Assembly (NCBI RefSeq): GCF_004357765.1
Contig: NZ_SMTE01000004.1
Location: 1 to 64,000 of the forward strand
DNA: 64,000 bases
Source of the DNA: Pseudomonas putida
GTDB lineage: Bacteria; Pseudomonadota; Gammaproteobacteria; Pseudomonadales; Pseudomonadaceae
Reading direction: 5' to 3'
The notes beneath the pieces are model-generated. The model worked only from the letters and a program-made list of their open reading frames with translations, did no database searches and was not told where the DNA came from. How positions within the stretch are numbered: the stretch's first letter is position 1; each line of letters opens with the position of its first letter. Both the position numbers and the translations under genes were made by a program. Positions 53,922-64,000 of this stretch are shown one piece after another.

Positions 53922-54977
53922 TCAGCCTTCTGATGCCGGCTGGCCACCTGAGGTCACGGTAGCGACGCGTTTTTCCAGCTGTTGCAGACGTTTAGCCATG
54001 TCATCCAGCTGGCGGATACGCGCGGCACTCTTGCGCCAGTCAGCCAGAGGCTGCATGGCTGTACCGGAAGAATAGGAGCCCGGTTCGGTAATCGAACGGG
54101 TCACCATGGTCATCCCGGAAACGAACACGTTGTCGCAAATATCGATATGCCCCACCAGGCCGACGCCGCCGGCGAGCATGCAGTGCTTGCCAATGCGCGC
54201 GCTGCCAGAGATCCCGACGCAGGCCGCCATGGCGGTGTGATCGCCGATCTGCACGTTGTGTGCGATCTGGATCTGGTTGTCGAGCTTGACGCCATCGCCG
54301 ATGCGGGTATCGGACAAGGCGCCGCGGTCGACAGCGGTGTTGACGCCGATTTCCACGTCATCACCGATGGTCACCCCACCGATCTGGGCGATCTTCTGCC
54401 ACACGCCCTTTTCGTTGGCAAAGCCGAAACCTTCACCGCCGATCACTGCCCCGGATTGGATCACCACGCGCTTGCCGATGGTCACATCGTGATACAGCGT
54501 CACCCGCGGCGCCAGCCAGCCACCTTCGCCGATCACGCTGCGGGCACCGATCACGCAGTGGGCACCCAGGGTGACATTGGCCCCGATGCGTGCGCCGCTT
54601 TCGATGACCACGAAGGGCCCGATGCAGGCACTGGCATCGACCTGGGCATCCTCCGCCACCACGGCGCTGGGATGAATACCCGCCACAGCCTTGGGTTTGG
54701 GATCGAACAGGTGCGAAATGCGCGCATACGCCAGGTAAGGGTCAGCGACGATCAGAGCGTTACCGGCGAAGCCTTCGGCATCCGCCGCCTTCAGCAACAC
54801 CGCTGCAGCCTGGCTGTGCTCCAGGTACTTGCGGTACTGCGGATTGGCGAGAAAGCTCAATTGACCGGGGCCGGCCTCTTGCAAGGTCGCCAGCCCGGTA
54901 ATCTGCACGGCCTCGGCGCCCTGGAGGGTGGCGCCGAGCGCCTCGGCCAGCTGGCCGAGTGTCATGGTCACGGTCAT
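53922..54977 (-). CDS. lpxD: UDP-3-O-(3-hydroxyacyl)glucosamine N-acyltransferase LpxD
   Basis: 351 residues. Third lipid A acylation. N-terminal uridine-binding domain ([21 protein letters not shown]) then hexapeptide repeats with catalytic [33 protein letters not shown]-terminal helix (RLQQLEKRV) closes the trimer. One nt after skp. Confidence 0.97.
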   Translation of the reverse strand: MTVTMTLGQLAEALGATLQGAEAVQITGLATLQEAGPGQLSFLANPQYRKYLEHSQAAAVLLKAADAEGFAGNALIVADPYLAYARISHLFDPKPKAVAGIHPSAVVAEDAQVDASACIGPFVVIESGARIGANVTLGAHCVIGARSVIGEGGWLAPRVTLYHDVTIGKRVVIQSGAVIGGEGFGFANEKGVWQKIAQIGGVTIGDDVEIGVNTAVDRGALSDTRIGDGVKLDNQIQIAHNVQIGDHTAMAACVGISGSARIGKHCMLAGGVGLVGHIDICDNVFVSGMTMVTRSITEPGSYSSGTAMQPLADWRKSAARIRQLDDMAKRLQQLEKRVATVTSGGQPASEG

Positions 54978-54978
54978 A

Positions 54979-55482
54979 TCAACGCGCTTGGTTCATGCGC
55001 TCGATGACTTGGCGGGTGATGTCGTACTGAGGTTTGACATCGATGACCGCACCGCGCTCGAGGACCAGGTCGTAGCCGCCCTTTTTGATCACTTCCTCGA
55101 CAGCACCGTCCAGCTTGGGCTTGAGCTGCTTGAGCATGTCACGATCGGCGACGGCCTTGGCTTCGTTCAGCTCCTTGGACTGGAACTGGAAGTCGCGTGC
55201 CTTCTGCTTGAATTCGAGCTCCAGGCGCTCACGCTCCTGTTGCTGCATCTTGTCACCACCCTTGATCAGACGGTCCTGGATGCCTTTGGCGCTGCTTTCC
55301 AGGGTTTTGAGCTTGGTCAGCTGCGGGCCGAACTTCTTCTCGGCATCGACGGCGTACTTCTTGGCCGCGTCGGATTCGAGCAGGGCCATCTGATAGTTCA
55401 GTACGGCAACCTTCATTTCAGCGAAAGCCGGGGTGGCGACCAGCGCCGCAGCCACGAGGGCCAATTGGGTCAACTTACGCAC
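54979..55482 (-). CDS. skp: Periplasmic chaperone Skp/OmpH
   Basis: 167 residues from GTG at 55482 with AGGAG 6 nt upstream. Signal peptide [21 protein letters not shown], then the charged coiled-coil tentacles ([27 protein letters not shown]) that cradle outer membrane proteins. Sits between bamA and lpxD. Confidence 0.94.
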   Translation of the reverse strand: MRKLTQLALVAAALVATPAFAEMKVAVLNYQMALLESDAAKKYAVDAEKKFGPQLTKLKTLESSAKGIQDRLIKGGDKMQQQERERLELEFKQKARDFQFQSKELNEAKAVADRDMLKQLKPKLDGAVEEVIKKGGYDLVLERGAVIDVKPQYDITRQVIERMNQAR

Positions 55483-55524
55483 GATGCACTCCTGGATAAA
55501 CCGTTGTTTGAGCAAGGGCCGACC

Positions 55525-57873
55525 TTAGAAGGTCTGGCCCAGAGAGAATTGGAACACCTGGGTATCGGCGTCGTCCGGCTTCTTCACCGGCATCGCCAAG
55601 CTGAAGCTCAGCGGGCCGAGTGCGGTGATCCAGGTTACGCCCAGGCCCACCGAGCTGGCCATGCCCGAGAAACCGACCTTCTCGCAGTCCGGCTTGCTAC
55701 CGCAATTGGTGTCGAAGACGTTACCCACGTCCCAGAACACGGAAGTGCGCAGCGAACGCTGATCCTTGACGAATGGCAGTGGGAACAACAGCTCTACACC
55801 ACCCTGGACCAGCACGTTGCCACCGAACGGCAGCGGATCCTGGTCCGGGTCACGAACGGTGCCGTCCCGTGTACCATCGCTCGGCGTACTGCGTGGGCCC
55901 AGGCTGCTGTCCTTGAAGCCACGTACGGAGTTGAAACCACCCGCATAGTAGTTCTCGTAGAACGGCAGGCCGGAAGTGCCACCGAAACCATCACCATAGC
56001 CCAACTCGGTGTGCAGGCGCAGGGTGTAGTCGTTGTTGATCGGCTGGAACAGCTGGCCGCGGTAGTCGAGCTTGTAGAACGACAGGTCGCTGCCCGGAAT
56101 GGTGGACTCCAGGGTCAGGCTCTGGGAATGACCCCGGGTCGCCAGTACGCCTTTGTTCAGGGTGGACTCGGACCAGCCGATGGATGCCTTGAAGTTGAGG
56201 AAGTTGTCGCCCTCTTCGTCCAGGAAGTCGAAGATCTCGTCGACGGTGTACTTACCGGTCTTGATCTTGTCCTGCTGCACGCTCAAGCCGTAGGTCAGGC
56301 GCGAGGTTTCGCTGATCGGGTAGCCCAGGCTGACGCCTGCACCCAGGCTGTCCACCGCATAGCTGGCCACGTCGACGTCGAGGTCATCGTAGTCGGTGCT
56401 GCGGTAGAAGGCGTTGTAGCCCAGGCTCACACCATCGGCGGTGAAGTAGGGATCGACGTAGCCGAAGTTGTAACGGGTCTGGTATTCCGAACGGGTCAGG
56501 CCGATGGACACCTTGTTACCGGTACCGAGGAAGTTGCTCTGGCTGATCGAGCCACCGAGGATCAGACCGGCGCTCTGGGCGAAACCGACGCTGGCGGTGA
56601 TCGAGCCGGACGCCTGTTCCTCGACGCTGTAGTTGACGTCGACCTGGTCGTCGGTGCCAGGCACCGGCGGCGTCTCGACGTTGACTTCCTTGAAGAAGCC
56701 CAGACGCTCGAGACGGGTCTTGGACTGGTCGATCAGGTAGGTCGAAGCCCAGCCACCTTCCATCTGGCGCATCTCGCGACGCAGCACTTCGTCTTCGGTC
56801 TTGGTGTTGCCGCGGTAGTTGATGCGGTTGACGTAGGCACGCTTGCCCGGGTCGACCACGAACATGATGTCGACGGTGTGGTCTTCGTCGTTGGCCTGAG
56901 GCACGCCGTTGACGTTGGCGAAGGTATAACCTTCGTTACCCAGGCGGCGGGTGATCAGGTCGGAGGTCGAGGTCATCACCTTGCGCGAGAACACCTGGCC
57001 TGGCTGCACCAGCAGCAGCGACTTGACCTGGTCTTCCGGCACTTTGAGGTCGCCGGAGAGCTTCACGTCGCGGACGGTGTACTTCTCGCCTTCGTTGATG
57101 TTGACGGTGATGTAGACGTGTTTCTTGTCCGGGGTGATCGATACCTGGGTGGACGCGATGTCCATGTTGATGTAACCGCGGTCCAGGTAGTAGGAACGCA
57201 GGCGCTCCAGGTCGCCGGAGAGTTTCTCGCGGGCATACTTGTCGTCGTTCTTGAAGAACGACAGCCAGTTGGTGGTGTGCAGTTCGAACAGCTGCCCCAG
57301 GGTCTCGTCGTCGAACACGTTGTTGCCGACGATGTTGATGTGCTGGATGGCAGCGACGGTGCCTTCGTTGATCTTGATCTTCAGCGCCACCCGGTTGCGC
57401 GGCTGTGGCACCACCTCGGCATCGACCTCGGCCGAGTAGCGGCCCTGGGCCACGTACTGGCGCTGCAGCTCGTTACGCACGCCTTCGAGGGTGGCCCGCT
57501 GGAAGATCTCGCCTTCGGCCAGGCCCGACTGTTTCAAGCCCTTCATCAGGTCTTCGGTGCTGATCGCCTTGTTGCCTTCGATCTCGATACCGGACACCGA
57601 GGGGCGCTCGACCACGTTGATGATCAGGACGTTGCCGTCACGGTCCAGCTGGATGTCCTGGAAGAAGCCGGTCTTGAACAGCGAACGGGTCGACTCCACC
57701 AGGCGCCGATCATCGGCCTGATCACCCACGTTCAGGGGCAAGGCGCCAAAGACGCTGCCGGCGGACACCCGCTGCAGGCCGTTGACTCGGATATCGGAGA
57801 TGGTGAAGGACTCGGCGTGAACTTCAGCGATCATCAGTGCGGACATGACCGCAGTTAGCAGCAGACGTTTCAT
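55525..57873 (-). CDS. bamA: Outer membrane assembly factor BamA
   Basis: 782 residues. Signal peptide MKRLLLTAVMSALMIAEVHA, five POTRA domains (to about residue 420), then the 16-strand barrel. The conserved loop-6 motif region VRGF is visible in GGFNSVRGFKDS, and the protein ends FQFSLGQTF with the terminal aromatic. Central to insertion of all outer membrane beta barrels. Confidence 0.97.
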   Translation of the reverse strand: MKRLLLTAVMSALMIAEVHAESFTISDIRVNGLQRVSAGSVFGALPLNVGDQADDRRLVESTRSLFKTGFFQDIQLDRDGNVLIINVVERPSVSGIEIEGNKAISTEDLMKGLKQSGLAEGEIFQRATLEGVRNELQRQYVAQGRYSAEVDAEVVPQPRNRVALKIKINEGTVAAIQHINIVGNNVFDDETLGQLFELHTTNWLSFFKNDDKYAREKLSGDLERLRSYYLDRGYINMDIASTQVSITPDKKHVYITVNINEGEKYTVRDVKLSGDLKVPEDQVKSLLLVQPGQVFSRKVMTSTSDLITRRLGNEGYTFANVNGVPQANDEDHTVDIMFVVDPGKRAYVNRINYRGNTKTEDEVLRREMRQMEGGWASTYLIDQSKTRLERLGFFKEVNVETPPVPGTDDQVDVNYSVEEQASGSITASVGFAQSAGLILGGSISQSNFLGTGNKVSIGLTRSEYQTRYNFGYVDPYFTADGVSLGYNAFYRSTDYDDLDVDVASYAVDSLGAGVSLGYPISETSRLTYGLSVQQDKIKTGKYTVDEIFDFLDEEGDNFLNFKASIGWSESTLNKGVLATRGHSQSLTLESTIPGSDLSFYKLDYRGQLFQPINNDYTLRLHTELGYGDGFGGTSGLPFYENYYAGGFNSVRGFKDSSLGPRSTPSDGTRDGTVRDPDQDPLPFGGNVLVQGGVELLFPLPFVKDQRSLRTSVFWDVGNVFDTNCGSKPDCEKVGFSGMASSVGLGVTWITALGPLSFSLAMPVKKPDDADTQVFQFSLGQTF

Positions 57874-57903
57874 GAAGTCCTTTTATTCCAACTGGCAATA
57901 AAC

Positions 57904-57929
57904 AACCTGCCGCAAAAAGGCGGCAGGTT
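57904..57929 (-). terminator. Hairpin between rseP and bamA
   Basis: AACCTGCCG-CAAAAA-GGCGGCAGGTT-type stem of 9-10 bp. It lies between the rseP stop and the bamA start. Confidence 0.5.
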
Positions 57930-57947
57930 CGCAATTGAGCGAAGCTT

Positions 57948-59300
57948 TTATAGTCGACCCAGATCGTTGATCAGGGCGAGCAACATCACCCCTATGACCA
58001 AACTGATACCGATCTGGACCCCCCAACCTTGCACCCGATCCGACAACGGGCGACCGCGCGCCCACTCGACCAGGTAGAACAGCAAATGCCCCCCATCCAA
58101 CACGGGGATGGGCAGCAGGTTAAGAACCCCCAGGCTTATGCTCAGGTAGGCCAGGAAATTCAGGAAATCCCCCACGCCGGACTGGGCTGAAGCGCCCGCC
58201 ACTTTAGCAATGGTTATCGGTCCACTCAAGTTTTTTACCGAGAGCTCCCCGAACAGCATTTTCTTCAGCGAGTCGAGGGTGAGCACGCTCATGTTCCAGG
58301 TTCGCGACAGGCCTTGGCCTACCGCATCCAGCGGCCCATAGCTGACCTCACGGAGCATGTCGGCCGGCCATTGCGCAGCTTTGACGCCCGCACCCAGATA
58401 GCCTCCGGAGGACTTGCCCTCGCCGTGACGAGCCAAGGTCACCGGCACCTCCAACTGCGCACCGTCGCGCTCGACCCGCAAGGTGACCTTTGTTTCCGGG
58501 CGAGCGCGCACGGCGTCCACCCACTGCTGCCAGTCCCCCACCGCGACACCATCGAGGGCCAGCAACGTATCGCCGACTTGCAGCCCCGCAGCCGCTGCCG
58601 GGCTCTTGGGCGCGATCTCGGCGAGCACCGGCGCAACCGAAGGACGCCACGGGCGCACACCAAGGGATTGAATCGGATCAGGCTCGTCAGCCCCCTTGAG
58701 CCAGGCATCGAGTTTGATCTGCAACTGATGTTCGGCGCTGGCGCCGTCGTCACGCACACCGACCTGCAGGGTGCCGCTCTCGCCCAAACGACGAACCAAC
58801 TGCAGGTTGACCGCCGACCAACCACTGGTCGGCTCGCCATCGATGGAGACGATCTCCTGGCCGGCCACCAGACCGGCCGACGCAGCCAGGCTGCCCGGCT
58901 CGACTGCACCGACCACCGGACGGACCTGCTGAGTCCCGAGCATGGCCAGGACCCAGAAGAACAGGATCGCCAGAAGGAAGTTGGCGATCGGCCCCGCCGC
59001 GACGATAGCGATACGCTGGCGCACCGACTTGCGATTGAAGGCCTGCTCGACCAACGCCGGCGGCACCTCGCCCTCGCGCTCGTCGAGCATCTTCACGTAA
59101 CCGCCCAGAGGAATAGCCGCCACCACGAACTCGGTGCCGTGCTTGTCGTGCCAGCGCAGCAAGGGAGTGCCGAAGCCGACCGAGAAGCGCAGCACCTTGA
59201 CCCCACAGCGGCGCGCCACCCAGAAGTGGCCGAACTCGTGGAAAGTGACCAGAACACCCAGGGCCACCAGGGTGCCGATAATCATGTAGAGCGCAGTCAT
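57948..59300 (-). CDS. rseP: Site-2 protease RseP (MucP)
   Basis: 450 residues. Zinc metalloprotease cutting the anti-sigma factor to release the envelope stress sigma factor. HEFGH at residues 21-25; two PDZ domains in the middle (one around SVDGEPTSGWSAVN, the other around DTLLALDGVAVGDWQQWV); LDGGHLLFY near the C-terminus; four membrane helices expected. Follows dxr. Confidence 0.96.
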   Translation of the reverse strand: MTALYMIIGTLVALGVLVTFHEFGHFWVARRCGVKVLRFSVGFGTPLLRWHDKHGTEFVVAAIPLGGYVKMLDEREGEVPPALVEQAFNRKSVRQRIAIVAAGPIANFLLAILFFWVLAMLGTQQVRPVVGAVEPGSLAASAGLVAGQEIVSIDGEPTSGWSAVNLQLVRRLGESGTLQVGVRDDGASAEHQLQIKLDAWLKGADEPDPIQSLGVRPWRPSVAPVLAEIAPKSPAAAAGLQVGDTLLALDGVAVGDWQQWVDAVRARPETKVTLRVERDGAQLEVPVTLARHGEGKSSGGYLGAGVKAAQWPADMLREVSYGPLDAVGQGLSRTWNMSVLTLDSLKKMLFGELSVKNLSGPITIAKVAGASAQSGVGDFLNFLAYLSISLGVLNLLPIPVLDGGHLLFYLVEWARGRPLSDRVQGWGVQIGISLVIGVMLLALINDLGRL

Positions 59301-59345
59301 GTCTATCTCCGAATGACGTTCAGCGGAACCTGGAGGCCAACGGCA

Positions 59346-60536
59346 TCAGCGGCCGTGACGCCTCAGCCATTCCCGGGACAGCTCCCGGGCCCGCTGGTCG
59401 GCGGCGAACACCGCATCCAGCGTAGGCAGCGCCACCACCGGTTCCTGGTCGAGCACCTGTTCGATCATACCCGCGATTTCCGGGAAGCGGATACGCCGCT
59501 GGAGAAACGCCTCCACGGCGACTTCGTTTGCCGCATTGAGTACCGCCGGGGCGCTGTTACCAGCCTCGGCAGCCTGCCGCGCCAGACGCAGGCAGGGGAA
59601 GCGCTGTTCGTCGGGGGCCTGGAAGTCCAGGCGAGCGATGGCGAACAGGTCAAGCGGAGCCACTCCCGAATCGATCCGTTCAGGCCATGCCAGGGCGTTG
59701 GCGATGGGGGTACGCATGTCCGGATTGCCCAACTGGGCCAGCACCGAACCATCCACATAATCGACCAGGGAGTGGATGACGCTCTGCGGATGCACCACTA
59801 CCTCGACCTTGGCAGGCGCCGCATCGAACAACCAGCAGGCCTCGATCAGTTCCAGGCCCTTGTTCATCATGCTGGCCGAGTCCACCGAGATCTTGCGGCC
59901 CATCGACCAGTTCGGATGAGCGCAGGCCTGCTCGGGCGTGACATCCACCAGCGCAGCCTGGGACGTTTCGCGAAACGGCCCACCCGAGGCGGTCAACAGA
60001 ATGCGCCTCACGCCCACCTGGCCGAGACCACGGGCGTAGTCGCCGGGCAGGCACTGGAAGATCGCATTGTGCTCGCTGTCGATCGGTAACAGCACGGCAC
60101 CACTGCGCCGCACCGCCTCCATGAACAGCGCGCCGGACATGACCAGGGCTTCCTTGTTGGCCAGCAACACTTTCTTGCCGGCTTCCACCGCAGCCAAGGT
60201 CGGGCGCAGGCCGGCGGCACCGACGATGGCCGCCATCACGGCATCCACCTCGGCGGCCGCAGCTACCTGACACAACCCCGCCTCGCCCACCAGCACCTCG
60301 GTGGTGCAACCGGCGCCGGTCAGGCCGTCACGCAGGCGCGCGGCCTGCTCGGCCGCCGGCACCACGGCGAACGCCGGGCGATGACGCAGGCACAGGGCGA
60401 GCAACTCGTCGATGCGCGAATAGCCGCTGAGGGCGAACACTTCATATCGATCAGGGTGACGGGCAATCACGTCCAGCGTGCTGAGGCCGATCGAACCGGT
60501 GGCGCCCAATACGGTGATGCGCTGCACTGCACTCAC
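59346..60536 (-). CDS. dxr: 1-deoxy-D-xylulose 5-phosphate reductoisomerase Dxr
   Basis: 396 residues from GTG at 60536, which overlaps the cdsA stop as GTGA. Second step of the methylerythritol phosphate pathway. NADPH loop [27 protein letters not shown], and metal/substrate region [12 protein letters not shown] and [27 protein letters not shown] are present. Upstream in-frame ATGs lie inside cdsA and are less likely. Confidence 0.96.
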   Translation of the reverse strand: MSAVQRITVLGATGSIGLSTLDVIARHPDRYEVFALSGYSRIDELLALCLRHRPAFAVVPAAEQAARLRDGLTGAGCTTEVLVGEAGLCQVAAAAEVDAVMAAIVGAAGLRPTLAAVEAGKKVLLANKEALVMSGALFMEAVRRSGAVLLPIDSEHNAIFQCLPGDYARGLGQVGVRRILLTASGGPFRETSQAALVDVTPEQACAHPNWSMGRKISVDSASMMNKGLELIEACWLFDAAPAKVEVVVHPQSVIHSLVDYVDGSVLAQLGNPDMRTPIANALAWPERIDSGVAPLDLFAIARLDFQAPDEQRFPCLRLARQAAEAGNSAPAVLNAANEVAVEAFLQRRIRFPEIAGMIEQVLDQEPVVALPTLDAVFAADQRARELSREWLRRHGR

Positions 60537-61348
60537 ATCACACCCCATTCGGCAGCCCACAGCAGCACGGCGAACAGCGGAATGGCCGCGGTCAGGCTGT
60601 CGATGCGATCGAGCACGCCACCATGACCCGGCAACAGATTGCTGCTGTCCTTGATACCGGAACGGCGCTTGAACATGCTCTCGGTCAGGTCACCCACCAC
60701 CGAGGACATGACCACCAGCGCCGCGCCCAGCAGACCCAGGAGGATCTGGCCGAAGCCCCAATCACGGTTCAGGCCGACCACCAGGGTGATCAGCAGGCTC
60801 AACGCAAGACCGCCATATAAGCCTTCCCAGCTCTTGCCTGGGCTGACCTGGGGTGCCAGCTTGCGCTTGCCGAACTTGCGCCCGGAGAAGTAAGCACCGA
60901 TGTCGGCGGACCATACCAGCACCATGACCGAGAGGATCAGCCAGTTGCCCAACGGCCAGTGCTTGAGCAGCAACAGCCCCTGCCAGGCAGGCAGCAACAC
61001 CAACAGGCCGATCAGCAGTCGGCAGGCGGCACTGGCCCACAACTCACTGGTACGAGGGAACGTCAGCACCAGCCAGGTCGCCACGGCCCACCAGATCACC
61101 GACGCCCCCAGCACCCAGGGGGCCAGCTCTGGGAGGATGTACAGCAACATCAGCGCCCCGGCGACGACAGCGGCATAAGCAATGCGCAGCGGCTGGGCCA
61201 TCAACCCAGCCAGGCGCGCCCACTCCCAGGCACCCAGTGTCACGACGAAACCGATGAACAGGGCGAAATCCCCACCGTTGAGCAGGAAGAATCCACCCAC
61301 TGCGATCGGCAGCAGAATCAGCGCGGTAATGATGCGTTGTTTAAGCAT
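60533..61348 (-). CDS. cdsA: Phosphatidate cytidylyltransferase CdsA
   Basis: 271 residues. Makes CDP-diacylglycerol for phospholipids; links to the DgkA product phosphatidate. Multiple membrane helices and the C-terminal signature [36 protein letters not shown]. Overlaps dxr and directly abuts uppS. Confidence 0.96.
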   Translation of the reverse strand: MLKQRIITALILLPIAVGGFFLLNGGDFALFIGFVVTLGAWEWARLAGLMAQPLRIAYAAVVAGALMLLYILPELAPWVLGASVIWWAVATWLVLTFPRTSELWASAACRLLIGLLVLLPAWQGLLLLKHWPLGNWLILSVMVLVWSADIGAYFSGRKFGKRKLAPQVSPGKSWEGLYGGLALSLLITLVVGLNRDWGFGQILLGLLGAALVVMSSVVGDLTESMFKRRSGIKDSSNLLPGHGGVLDRIDSLTAAIPLFAVLLWAAEWGVM

Positions 61349-62103
61349 TAAGCACGAGCTCCAGCCTCGACCTGCTCGCTGGTCTTACCGAAGCGGCGCT
61401 GGCGCGAAGCGAAATCGGCCAGGGCGTTGCGCATGGCCTCGTGTTTGAAGTCCGGCCAGAAAAGGTCGGAGAAATACAGCTCGGCATAGGCTAACTGCCA
61501 CAGCAGGAAGTTGCTGATGCGGTGTTCGCCACCGGTACGAATGCACAGGTCAGGCAATGGCAGCTCGCCGGTTGCCAGGCAGGTCTGCAACAATCCAGGC
61601 GTGATGTCGTCCGGACGCAGATGCCCGGCCTGCACTTCACGCGCCAGGCGCTGGGCGGCCTGGGCGATATCCCATTGACCACCGTAGTTGGCGGCGATCT
61701 GCAGGATGAAGCGATTGTTGCCTGCGGTCAGCGCTTCGGCTTCGCGCATGGCGGCCTGCAGCTCAGGATGGAAACGCGAACGATCACCGATGATACGCAG
61801 GCTGATCCTGTTCTCGTTGAGACGCTTGGCCTCGCGACGCAAGGCCGAGAAGAACAGCTCCATCAGGGCACCGACCTCATCGGCCGGACGCTGCCAGTTC
61901 TCACTGGAGAAGGCGAACAGGGTCAGTACCTCGACCCCGGCCTCGGCGCACACCTCGATGACTGCACGCACCGCATCGACGCCGGCCTTGTGCCCGGCGA
62001 CGCCGGGCAAAAGGCGCTTCTTCGCCCAGCGATTGTTGCCATCCATGATGATCGCGACGTGACGCGGCACCGATGAAGGTGCCGCCAGCTTGGTCTTTTC
62101 CAT
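61348..62103 (-). CDS. uppS: Undecaprenyl diphosphate synthase (cis-prenyltransferase)
   Basis: 251 residues. Builds the C55 lipid carrier for peptidoglycan. Catalytic D21 in AIIMDGNNRWAKKR; FAFSSENWQRPADEV and RTGGEHRISNFLLWQLAYAELYF follow. Start is 15 nt downstream of frr; stop overlaps the cdsA start by one base. Confidence 0.97.
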   Translation of the reverse strand: MEKTKLAAPSSVPRHVAIIMDGNNRWAKKRLLPGVAGHKAGVDAVRAVIEVCAEAGVEVLTLFAFSSENWQRPADEVGALMELFFSALRREAKRLNENRISLRIIGDRSRFHPELQAAMREAEALTAGNNRFILQIAANYGGQWDIAQAAQRLAREVQAGHLRPDDITPGLLQTCLATGELPLPDLCIRTGGEHRISNFLLWQLAYAELYFSDLFWPDFKHEAMRNALADFASRQRRFGKTSEQVEAGARA

Positions 62104-62118
62104 TAAAAAACCTCGGCC

Positions 62119-62676
62119 TCAGACGGCCATCAGGTCCTTTTCCTTGGCTTTGAACGCAGCATCGACCTCGGCGACATACTTGTCGGTCAGCTTCTGGATC
62201 TCGTCAGCAGCGCGACGCTCTTCGTCTTCGCTGATTTCCTTGTCCTTGGTCAGCTTCTTCAGATCGGCCAGGGCATCACGACGCACGTTGCGCACCGCGA
62301 CCTTGGCGTCTTCGGCAACCCCACTGGCCTGCTTGGTGTAGCCCTTGCGGGTTTCCTCGGTGAGGGCCGGCATCGGTACACGGATGGTGGTACCGGCGCT
62401 GGACGGGTTCAGACCCAGGTCCGAGGTCAGGATGGCCTTTTCGATGGCCGCGCTGAGATTCTTGTCGTGGGCGACGATCTTCAGGGTGCGGGCGTCTTCG
62501 ACGGTGATCGCGGCTACCTGGTTCAGCGGCATCTCGCTACCCCATGCCGGGACCTTGACGCTGTCCAGGATGCTTGGGTGGGCGCGACCGGTGCGGATCG
62601 CCGCCAGGTTGCGCGCCAGGGCCTCGATGGACTTGCCCATGCGCTCCTGGGCGTCTTTCTTGATGTCGTTGATCAT
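62119..62676 (-). CDS. frr: Ribosome recycling factor
   Basis: 185 residues. Dissociates post-termination ribosomes with EF-G. All-helical plus small beta domain: [71 protein letters not shown]. Overlaps pyrH by four bases. Confidence 0.97.
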
Positions 62677-63416
62677 GCTTGGCCTTCCTCGATCAGAGTA
62701 CCTTCAGCGCCACCGACCACGATGTTCAGCAGGGCGCCAGGCTTGTTCATGTTGAATACCCGCAATGGCATCTTGTGGTCACGGCACAAGCAGATTGCGG
62801 TCAGGTCCATGACGCCGAGCTTGCGATCCAGCACCTCATCGTAGGTCAGGTGATCGAACTTCTCGGCGTGCGGGTCCTTGAATGGATCGGCAGTGTACAC
62901 ACCATCGACCTTGGTCGCCTTCAGCACCACGTCGGCATCGATTTCGATGGCGCGCAGGCAGGCCGCGGAGTCGGTGGTGAAGAACGGATTGCCGGTACCG
63001 GCGGAGAAAATTACCACATCCCCGGAGTTGAGGTGGCGAATAGCTTTGCGACGATCGTAATGGTCGGTCACGCCCACCATGGAAATGGCCGACATCACCA
63101 GGGCCGGGATGTTCGAGCGCTCAAGCGCATCGCGCATGGCCAGGCCGTTCATCACGGTGGCGAGCATGCCCATGTGGTCGCCGGTGACGCGATCCATGCC
63201 GGCTGCGCTGAGTGCGGCACCGCGGAACAGGTTGCCACCACCGATCACCAGACCGACCTGGACACCGATCCCCACCAACTGGCCGACTTCAAGGGCCATG
63301 CGATCCAGCACCTTCGGGTCGATCCCGAAGTCTTCCGAGCCCATCAGGGCCTCGCCGCTAAGTTTGAGCAAAATGCGTTTATAGCGAGGTTGGCGACCAC
63401 TCACCTGCTGAGCCAT
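62673..63416 (-). CDS. pyrH: UMP kinase
   Basis: 247 residues. Phosphorylates UMP to UDP; hexameric amino acid kinase fold. [26 protein letters not shown], and [47 protein letters not shown] are diagnostic. Downstream of tsf across a terminator-like hairpin. Confidence 0.97.
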
Positions 63417-63540
63417 TGCGAGTCTCTCCTGCGGCGTACTTTTAGAAAATTCGTGCGGGCTGTTTACAGCCTGCTAACTGTAGCGTGGCACCGCTTCGGT
63501 GCCAGCGGAGATGAGCCGGATAAACCCTTCTCCGTTTTGA

Positions 63541-63577
63541 CAAAGAGGCTGCGCGCGTGAGCGGGCAGCCTCTTTGG
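63541..63577 (-). terminator. Attenuator-like terminator between tsf and pyrH
   Basis: AAAGAGGCTGC pairs with GCAGCCTCTTT around a 12-nt loop; on the minus strand it is followed by TTTGTC. About 20 nt after tsf. Confidence 0.75.
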
Positions 63578-63596
63578 GGCGACAGACGGGGCTGTC

Positions 63597-64000
63597 TTAC
63601 TGCTTGGCAGCAGCGACCTGAGCGGCAACTTCAGCAGCGAAGTCGTCGACTGGCTTCTCGATGCCTTCGCCAACCTTGAAGTAGGTGAAGGAAACGATTT
63701 CAGCACCGGCTTTCTTGGCCAGCGCGCCAACCTTGACTTCCGGATCCATGACGAAAGCTTGCTCTTTCAGCGAAGCTTCGGCTTTGAACTTGGCGATACG
63801 GCCGTTGATCATGTTCTCAACGATGTTTTCCGGCTTGCCAGCGATCTTGTCGGCGTTCAGCTGCAGGAAGACGTTCTTCTCGCGCTCGATGGCCTCTGGG
63901 GAAATTTCCGAGGCATCCAGGAACTCTGGGTTCGAAGCCGCAACGTGCATGGCGATGTTCTTGGCCAGCTCGACGTCACCGCCTTTCAGAACGACGGCAG
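63597..64000 (-). CDS. tsf: Elongation factor Ts, partial (N-terminus outside window)
   Basis: The last 133 residues of EF-Ts, open at the window edge. It exchanges GDP for GTP on EF-Tu. VVLKGGDVELAKNIAMHVAASNPEFLDASEI and NADKIAGKPENIVENMINGRIAKF are characteristic, ending AAEVAAQVAAAKQ. rpsB is expected just outside. Confidence 0.96.
   Translation of the reverse strand, partial: AVVLKGGDVELAKNIAMHVAASNPEFLDASEISPEAIEREKNVFLQLNADKIAGKPENIVENMINGRIAKFKAEASLKEQAFVMDPEVKVGALAKKAGAEIVSFTYFKVGEGIEKPVDDFAAEVAAQVAAAKQ

Noticed and set aside
54928-57858. A 976-codon open frame antisense to bamA and skp
   Set aside because: It is a shadow created by high GC third positions. The minus strand encodes unmistakable BamA and Skp; the antisense product has no recognisable domain.

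Overview
The window is a GC-rich chromosomal segment of a fluorescent pseudomonad, most likely the Pseudomonas putida / entomophila group. Gene content and order follow the chromosome stretch known in P. aeruginosa as roughly PA3603 to PA3655: dgkA, erdR, recX, recA, cinA, mutS, fdxA, rsmZ, rpoS, nlpD, pcm, surE, truD, ispF, fghA, adhC, gfnR, ispD, ftsB, eno, kdsA, pyrG, tilS, accA, dnaE, rnhB, lpxB, lpxA, fabZ, lpxD, skp, bamA, rseP, dxr, cdsA, uppS, frr, pyrH, tsf. No tRNA, rRNA, CRISPR array, integrase or insertion-sequence transposase was seen.

Layout. 1-9.7 kb: a Gly/His-rich secreted protein (cut by the window edge), a GNAT acetyltransferase, a degenerate RluF-like protein, a YehS-like protein, trmO, the divergent fpr/finR pair, dgkA, erdR, tapT, a PA3611-like periplasmic protein, an orphan ribbon-helix-helix protein and a LOG-family nucleosidase. 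9.2-11.3 kb: recX, recA (with a LexA box) and cinA. 11.3-12.6 kb: an accessory strip with a perfect 76-bp inverted repeat carrying REP sequences, then an attenuator-like leader in front of a coupled DUF6124/DUF3077 gene pair. 12.6-27.3 kb: a complete R-type (P2-like, contractile) tailocin between cinA and mutS, transcribed on the minus strand. It has a LexA-like repressor, holin, baseplate V/W/J/I, tail fibre and chaperone, sheath, tube, E/E' assembly chaperone, tape measure, U, X, D, GH19 endolysin and nested spanins. It has no capsid, portal, terminase or integrase. 27.4-64 kb: conserved housekeeping genes in long, mostly minus-strand, tightly overlapping operons.

How the genes work together. 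The right half is a cell-envelope and central-metabolism block: lipid A (lpxD-fabZ-lpxA-lpxB), outer membrane assembly (bamA, skp), envelope stress (rseP), isoprenoids (dxr, ispD, ispF, uppS), phospholipid (cdsA), fatty acid (accA), replication and nucleotides (dnaE, rnhB, pyrG, pyrH), and translation (frr, tsf, tilS). The rpoS-nlpD-pcm-surE-truD-ispF block pairs stationary-phase control with damage repair, and the GacA-controlled small RNA rsmZ lies between rpoS and fdxA.

The most interesting signals are regulatory. (1) The tailocin gpE to gpE' frameshift sits on CUU-UGA-C, the exact prfB-type +1 slippery stop, rather than the -1 heptamer of P2. (2) The tailocin operon promoter has repressor-like TGCA repeats in its spacer, a roughly 295-nt untranslated leader and an intrinsic terminator before the first gene, which suggests antitermination control. 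(3) The DUF6124/DUF3077 leader contains three segments that can pair in mutually exclusive ways, ending in a terminator. (4) The repressor mRNA looks leaderless. All functional calls come from reading the sequence and recalled family knowledge; no search was run.
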